DNA of 9,822 nt, taken from contig DCAL01000026.1 of NCBI GenBank assembly GCA_002311975.1, positions 1 to 9,822 on the forward strand. Reading direction: 5' to 3'. The stretch comes from Fidelibacterota bacterium UBA1134. Lineage in GTDB: Bacteria; Fidelibacterota; Marinisomatia; Marinisomatales; S15-B10. Within the stretch, counting starts at the first letter, position 1. Each line of letters starts with the position of its first letter. Both the position numbers and the translations under genes were made by a program. Shown here in pieces: positions 6,324 to 9,822 of this stretch. The notes below the pieces were generated by a model that did no database searches, had not been told where the DNA came from, and saw only the letters and a list, made by a program, of their open reading frames with translations.

Positions 6324-6763
6324 TCGCGGTTTGTTTTCTTCTCAGGTTTCCCCATGAGACTCTCGTATTTCTCCAGCAGTGTCTGACCTTTAACCTGAGA
6401 ACGTGTGTAGGCGTAACCAAGTGACTCGTTAAACGGGCGATCTCTGTATTCATCCTGTTTGTAAAAATCGTCCACCCATTGGATGAACTTGGAAGCATCT
6501 TTGCCCTCAAGATATTCCAGAATTGCATAAGCCGTTTCTGCCCGGTTCTCATAATACCATTTTGTGAATTCTCCATGACCCGTTTCATCGATGAGAGATC
6601 TATGCGTATCATACACCTGTGTCAGATAGGCAAAAAGATAAAACTCCTTTTCAGCAGGATCCAGCGTCTTCCAATAAAGAACAATCGGGGAATAATCTGT
6701 CTGTCCATTAAGCGCGGCCGTGAGAAGTAAAACTGACAACATCTGTCCGAAACGAGATTTCAT
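6320..6763 (-). CDS. secreted/periplasmic protein of unknown function, 147 aa
   Basis: Starts with a signal peptide (MKSRFGQMLSVLLLTAALNG, residues 1-20, probably cut around NG-QT) and continues as an acidic, aromatic-rich helical protein. Recognisable stretches are KEFYLFAYLTQVYDTHR (39-55), WYYENRAETAYAILEYLEG (69-87), KFIQWVDDFYKQ (92-103) and FNESLGYAYTRS (111-122). I do not recognise a family. An upstream in-frame ATG at 6832 lies inside ispG, so I chose the ATG at 6763. It has AGGAGGG 8 nt upstream and is followed at once by the signal peptide. The ribosome-binding site sits within the last codons of ispG and the gap to the ispG stop is 4 nt, so the two are almost certainly co-transcribed. 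Its stop overlaps the next gene's TTG. Confidence 0.8.
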   Translation of the reverse strand: MKSRFGQMLSVLLLTAALNGQTDYSPIVLYWKTLDPAEKEFYLFAYLTQVYDTHRSLIDETGHGEFTKWYYENRAETAYAILEYLEGKDASKFIQWVDDFYKQDEYRDRPFNESLGYAYTRSQVKGQTLLEKYESLMGKPEKKTNRD

Positions 6764-6767
6764 TTGC

Positions 6768-7886
6768 TTAACCCTCCTCTTGCGCCACGCTGACTGTAAC
6801 AGAATCACCATTCTCGCCTTCCTCCTGCTCAATCATATGCAGAAGCTTATCGATTGCTTCAGCCTCCTTTACTCTCCCTATTTTCTTGCCATCTTTGTAG
6901 ATGAGACCGCCGCCCTTGCCGAAGGCGATACCCATATCAGCATGAGTCGCCTCACCGGGGCCATTCACGGCACATCCCATGAGGGCCAGCGACATGGGCT
7001 TTTTCACGTGTTGAAGTTTATCTTCCATTTCACTGGCGATCTTGAAAAGATCAACCTCAAGACGACCGCAAGTGGGACAGGCTACTATAGTAACGCCGCG
7101 GCTTGCCAGGCCAAGTGACTTCAAAATCTCAAAGCCGACCCGGACTTCTTCCACCGGATCGTCGGTGAGACTTACGCGAATGGTATCGCCGATACCATCT
7201 TCTAAGAGTGCTCCGATTCCGACAGACGATTTAATGGTGCCGCTTTTTGTGGGACCCGCTTCGGTTACGCCGAGATGCAGTGGGGTGTCAAACTTCTGTG
7301 AGAAGAGACGGTACGAATCGACCATGAGCCGTACATCAGAAGATTTGAGGGAGATTACTATATCATCGAAACCGAAGTCATTGCAAATGTTGATATGCCG
7401 CTCTGCACTCTCAACCATGGCTTCAGCGGTGGGATAGCCGTACTTCTCCAGAAGCTCTCGCTCAAGACTGCCGGCGTTAACGCCGATGCGAATGGAAAGG
7501 CCGACGCTCTTTACCTTATCGAGGACAGCCTCCACCCGTTCCCGGTTGCCGATGTTGCCCGGATTGATGCGGATCTTGTCGGCGCCTGCATCCACCGCCA
7601 GAAGGGCCATGCGATAGTTAAAGTGGATGTCCGCCACAAGAGGGACCGTCATTCGCTTCTTGATTTCAGGCAATGCTTTTGCCGACTTCTCATCAGGAAC
7701 AGTGACTCTGATGATCTGGCACCCTGCCTCCTCCAGCCGTTCGATCTCCTTCAGCGTGGCCGCCACATCGTGCGTCTTGGTGGTAGTCATGGACTGCACT
7801 GAAACGGGAGCACCTCCGCCTATGGGGACGTTGCCCACCATCACCTGCCGCGTCATTCTTCTCTCAATTGGTCGTGTAGATTCCAT
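6768..7886 (-). CDS. ispG: 4-hydroxy-3-methylbut-2-en-1-yl diphosphate synthase
   Basis: IspG (GcpE) is the [4Fe-4S] enzyme of the MEP pathway that converts 2-C-methyl-D-erythritol 2,4-cyclodiphosphate to HMBPP in the cytoplasm. The protein is 372 residues, the length of the E. coli enzyme. The N-terminal TIM barrel shows VGNVPIGGGAPVSVQSMTTT (17-36), PLVADIHFNYRMAL (82-95), RINPGNIGN (106-114), RIGVNAGSLE (133-142) and LHLGVTEAGPTKSG (203-216). The C-terminal iron-sulfur domain has ACPTCGR (Cys270, Cys273) and MGCAVNGPGEA (Cys305, Glu312), the complete cluster set. It is the short bacterial form without the extra domain of plant and some bacterial enzymes. The open frame extends to 7967, but ATG 7886 gives MESTRPIERR, matching the usual IspG start; its Shine-Dalgarno is poor. 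The 105-bp gap to the upstream TPR gene shows a CATAAT box without a matching -35, so no promoter is claimed. Confidence 0.98.
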   Translation of the reverse strand: MESTRPIERRMTRQVMVGNVPIGGGAPVSVQSMTTTKTHDVAATLKEIERLEEAGCQIIRVTVPDEKSAKALPEIKKRMTVPLVADIHFNYRMALLAVDAGADKIRINPGNIGNRERVEAVLDKVKSVGLSIRIGVNAGSLERELLEKYGYPTAEAMVESAERHINICNDFGFDDIVISLKSSDVRLMVDSYRLFSQKFDTPLHLGVTEAGPTKSGTIKSSVGIGALLEDGIGDTIRVSLTDDPVEEVRVGFEILKSLGLASRGVTIVACPTCGRLEVDLFKIASEMEDKLQHVKKPMSLALMGCAVNGPGEATHADMGIAFGKGGGLIYKDGKKIGRVKEAEAIDKLLHMIEQEEGENGDSVTVSVAQEEG

Positions 7887-7991
7887 ATCGTCGAGAAAAG
7901 TTATGACCAACTCCAAGAAAAACCAACGGAAATGACCCTTGGAAACTGGTGGTTGAGGTTGAAACAATCTACCCAGCTATTATGCAAAGAT

Positions 7992-9134
7992 TTACTCAGA
8001 GTAGGGGAAACGAAGATACGTCCTGGCCTTATCCATAGCCGAAGAGTAATTGTTCAACTGCAGGGCTGCCCTGTAATCGGCCACCGCCAGCGGACGCTCC
8101 CCGCGCATATCGTGAATCTGCCCTCGAAGAAGATACCCAAATCCCAGAGGCGTATCCAGTTCGGTTGCAAACTCGTCGATTGACTGATTGACCATCTCGA
8201 AAGCCTTGTCGTAGTTGCTGCGGTAAAAGTTCAGCAATGCATCATGATACTTCAGGGTTGGAAGCCAGGCACTCGTTGAAACAAGCGGCATCGTATCGGC
8301 CATGGCATAAGTCTTGTTGAGGTTTTCTTCAGCCTCTGTCAACCTGTTCAATCTGATCAGCGTCTCGGTGTATAGGTGCTGGTTATAGAGACTCTGGGGA
8401 AGGCGCTCGATCAGCATTTCCGTTACTTCAAGAGCATCCTCGAAATCATCGTCCATCCAGAGATAGATGAAGACAAGAATCTGCGATGTTTCGATCCATG
8501 AGTACTCTCCACGCTCCGCAGCGGTTTTGAGTTGGCGCAGACCGAGCTCTCTGTCGGCTTCGATGCCGAAGAACCCTGCGAGAAACTGGATGAGGGGGGA
8601 CATGTTTCCGGCAAAGAAATTCAGAAGACCGACGGGCATAAAGGCGTCCCATAATTCAGGATTTTCACGATGGACGACGAGCACGCCCCTGTACCCCTTC
8701 ACCCCTTCCACTAGCACGCCAAGCCACTCTTTTCTTCCCAGATGCATCCGCGCCATGAGGCTCTTGGAGGCGGCAAAATAGAGGCGATACTCCGGAATCT
8801 CTGGAGCATCGGAGATGTACTGTTGGTAGATGGGGATCACTTCATCGAGAGACTCTTCCAGCACATTATAACTTTCTTTAATTCCGACATAAGCCTGCGT
8901 TCTTAACCACCGAGAAACCGCCCAGGTGAAATGAACAGCGGGATGTGCAGGAAATTCCTTCCTCGCTGATGTTAGAACTGTCACCGATTTCTCAAACTCC
9001 GAGCTGTAGAAAGCGTAAATGCCCTGCCAGACAAGGTCATCTCCGGGACGTTCGGCCGGGTTTTCACCAACTTCGACGCTGCCTGAAATCGAAACCGCAC
9101 ACAACAAAATGAGGACTACAACTGATTTTCTCAT
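7992..9134 (-). CDS. secreted TPR protein with TTC39/IML2-like core
   Basis: A 380-residue protein with an N-terminal signal peptide (MRKSVVVLILLCAVSISGSV); Cys12 is not in a proper lipobox, so signal peptidase I cleavage is more likely. The rest is helical and TPR-like: LVWQGIYAFYSSEFEKSV (34-51), FEDALEVTEMLIERLPQS (231-248), YTETLIRLNRLTEAEENLNK (255-274), YHDALLNFYRSNYDKAFEMV (296-315) and LLRGQIHDMRGERPLAVADY (335-354), ending in YLRFPYSE. The centre reads VGLLNFFAGNMSPLIQFLAG (168-187) then FFGIEADRELGLRQLKTAAE (188-207). It strongly recalls the GxxNLxLSLxPxxxLKLLxFxGFxGDxxxGL signature of the TTC39/IML2 family. Function is unknown; a periplasmic protein-interaction scaffold is an inference. 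The ATG at 9134 has no Shine-Dalgarno; its leader is pyrimidine-rich. The upstream TPR gene ends 79 bp before. Confidence 0.85.
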   Translation of the reverse strand: MRKSVVVLILLCAVSISGSVEVGENPAERPGDDLVWQGIYAFYSSEFEKSVTVLTSARKEFPAHPAVHFTWAVSRWLRTQAYVGIKESYNVLEESLDEVIPIYQQYISDAPEIPEYRLYFAASKSLMARMHLGRKEWLGVLVEGVKGYRGVLVVHRENPELWDAFMPVGLLNFFAGNMSPLIQFLAGFFGIEADRELGLRQLKTAAERGEYSWIETSQILVFIYLWMDDDFEDALEVTEMLIERLPQSLYNQHLYTETLIRLNRLTEAEENLNKTYAMADTMPLVSTSAWLPTLKYHDALLNFYRSNYDKAFEMVNQSIDEFATELDTPLGFGYLLRGQIHDMRGERPLAVADYRAALQLNNYSSAMDKARTYLRFPYSE

Positions 9135-9213
9135 AGGAGGAAAATCAGGAATGGAGGTGAGGATTGTGAGTCAGAAGAAAAGTAGTATCTGGGAGAAGGT
9201 ATCCGGTGCAGGA

Positions 9214-9822
9214 TCACCGGTCCGCCAGGAGAAGCCAACCACGGGCTGCATTGTCGTCGGACTTCAGGCTCAAACTTTTCTCCCATGCCGCCACTGCCAT
9301 CTCCTTTTCTCCCATGTACCAGTATGTGGCGCCGAGACCGTTATAGTAATTTACCTTCTGGGGACTCAGCTCCATCGCATCCTGGTACGCTCTGAGTGAC
9401 TCCCGGTACATCCCGTTATCCCTGTAGTATTCTCCGGCCGTGTTCAGAGCGTCGCCGAGCCATTCAGAAGATGCGGGATTTACGGAGATCGCATTGGCAA
9501 AAGTCTGCCGGCTCAGATCGGTGAATCCGTTTCTGTTGTATTCCATACTTAGAATGTAGTAAACCTGAGGTAGCATTTTTCTCACTTCGGTATGATTCGG
9601 GGCGTAGTGCAGCAGATCTTCCCAAGCCGATGCACACTTGGCCCACTCGTAAGCCTTGTAGTAACTGAGACCGTGTTTGAAACGCAGTACCACGTCTCTG
9701 GGATTCTTATCGAGAACGCCTTCATATGAAATGGCGGCGTAGAGGTAGTTCCCCTGATTGGAATAGAGATCGCCCAAAGCCAATGCAGCCGACGGATCTG
9801 ATTGGTTGAGTTCAATGCTGCG
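9214..9822 (-). CDS. TPR-repeat protein (5' end outside window)
   Basis: The C-terminal 202 residues of a larger TPR protein; the frame is open through the right edge (base 9822), and a TTG at 9783 is not a credible start because the 13 codons before it (RSIELNQSDPSAA) read as normal TPR sequence. Successive 34-residue-like helix pairs are visible: ALALGDLYSNQGNYLYAAIS, VLRFKHGLSYYKAYEWAKCA, PQVYYILSMEYNRNGFTDLS, ALNTAGEYYRDNGMYRESLR and YYNGLGATYWYMGEKEMAVA, the last followed by AWEKSLSLKSDD. Each shows the W/Y-L-G-x-Y and A-x-x-x-Y/F/W spacing of TPRs. TPR arrays mediate protein-protein contacts, and the partner cannot be inferred. It lies 79 bp before a second TPR gene on the same strand, so the two may function together in the envelope, but whether this one has a signal peptide is unknown. 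Confidence 0.85.
   Translation of the reverse strand, partial: RSIELNQSDPSAALALGDLYSNQGNYLYAAISYEGVLDKNPRDVVLRFKHGLSYYKAYEWAKCASAWEDLLHYAPNHTEVRKMLPQVYYILSMEYNRNGFTDLSRQTFANAISVNPASSEWLGDALNTAGEYYRDNGMYRESLRAYQDAMELSPQKVNYYNGLGATYWYMGEKEMAVAAWEKSLSLKSDDNAARGWLLLADR

Noticed and set aside
6193..6612. Minus-strand open frame of 139 codons overlapping the two small genes after ispG.
   Set aside because: It is out of frame with the signal-peptide protein and the small membrane protein, both better supported by start/stop coupling and a ribosome-binding site. Its composition is random-looking.
7887..7991. CATAAT box in the gap upstream of ispG as a promoter.
   Set aside because: No -35-like hexamer lies at 15-19 bp upstream, and gene spacing fits read-through from the TPR gene equally well.
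9151..9399. Plus-strand ORF with a perfect AGGAGG (9135-9140) 10 nt before an ATG.
   Set aside because: It runs antisense through the clearly coding TPR gene ending at 9214, its product has no recognisable motif, and the AGGAGG is the complement of the pyrimidine-rich leader of the minus-strand gene.

Overview
The window looks like a chromosomal segment of a free-living Gram-negative bacterium with roughly 50% GC. The supporting features are an MEP-pathway isoprenoid gene (ispG) in its bacterial short form, lipoprotein signal sequences with lipoboxes, secreted TPR proteins and a MORN-variant repeat lipoprotein. A lineage in or near the FCB group, such as Candidatus Marinimicrobia, is my best guess. 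It rests on general resemblance and no marker gene proves it. Every gene I accept lies on the minus strand, so transcription runs from high to low coordinates. Spacing is tight and I saw no convincing rho-independent terminator. I also saw no mobile element, CRISPR array, tRNA or rRNA.

In transcription order: the 3' end of a TPR-repeat gene (9822-9214, entering from outside); a secreted TPR protein with a TTC39/IML2-like core (9134-7992); ispG (7886-6768); a small secreted protein of unknown function (6763-6320); a 64-residue membrane protein that starts inside the previous stop codon (6323-6129); a remnant of comM/yifB in which the first ~86 and last ~30 residues are joined and the middle ~80% is missing (6101-5757); a possible 25-30 codon leader ORF with a 12-bp hairpin (5733-5641); a PLP-dependent class I/II aminotransferase (5644-4535); a second remnant, a strictosidine-synthase-like (SMP-30/gluconolactonase-type) lipoprotein reduced to its two ends with a frameshift at the join (4477-4164); a MORN-variant repeat lipoprotein starting 4 nt after that remnant (4159-2783); an MscS-family mechanosensitive channel (2717-1686); a DUF423 four-helix membrane protein (1557-1186); and an APC amino-acid permease running off the left edge (1167-1).

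Functionally this is a mixed housekeeping and envelope neighbourhood: isoprenoid precursor synthesis, osmotic-shock release, amino-acid transport and metabolism, and secreted repeat proteins. I do not see a new multi-gene system. The most interesting signal is that two genes within about 2 kb, one on each side of the aminotransferase, carry the same kind of scar: both ends kept, the core lost, and the join at a few bases of possible microhomology. This could be real deletion-driven gene decay or an assembly artefact, and read data would decide. The second point is the leader ORF and hairpin whose stop codon overlaps the aminotransferase start (ATGA).
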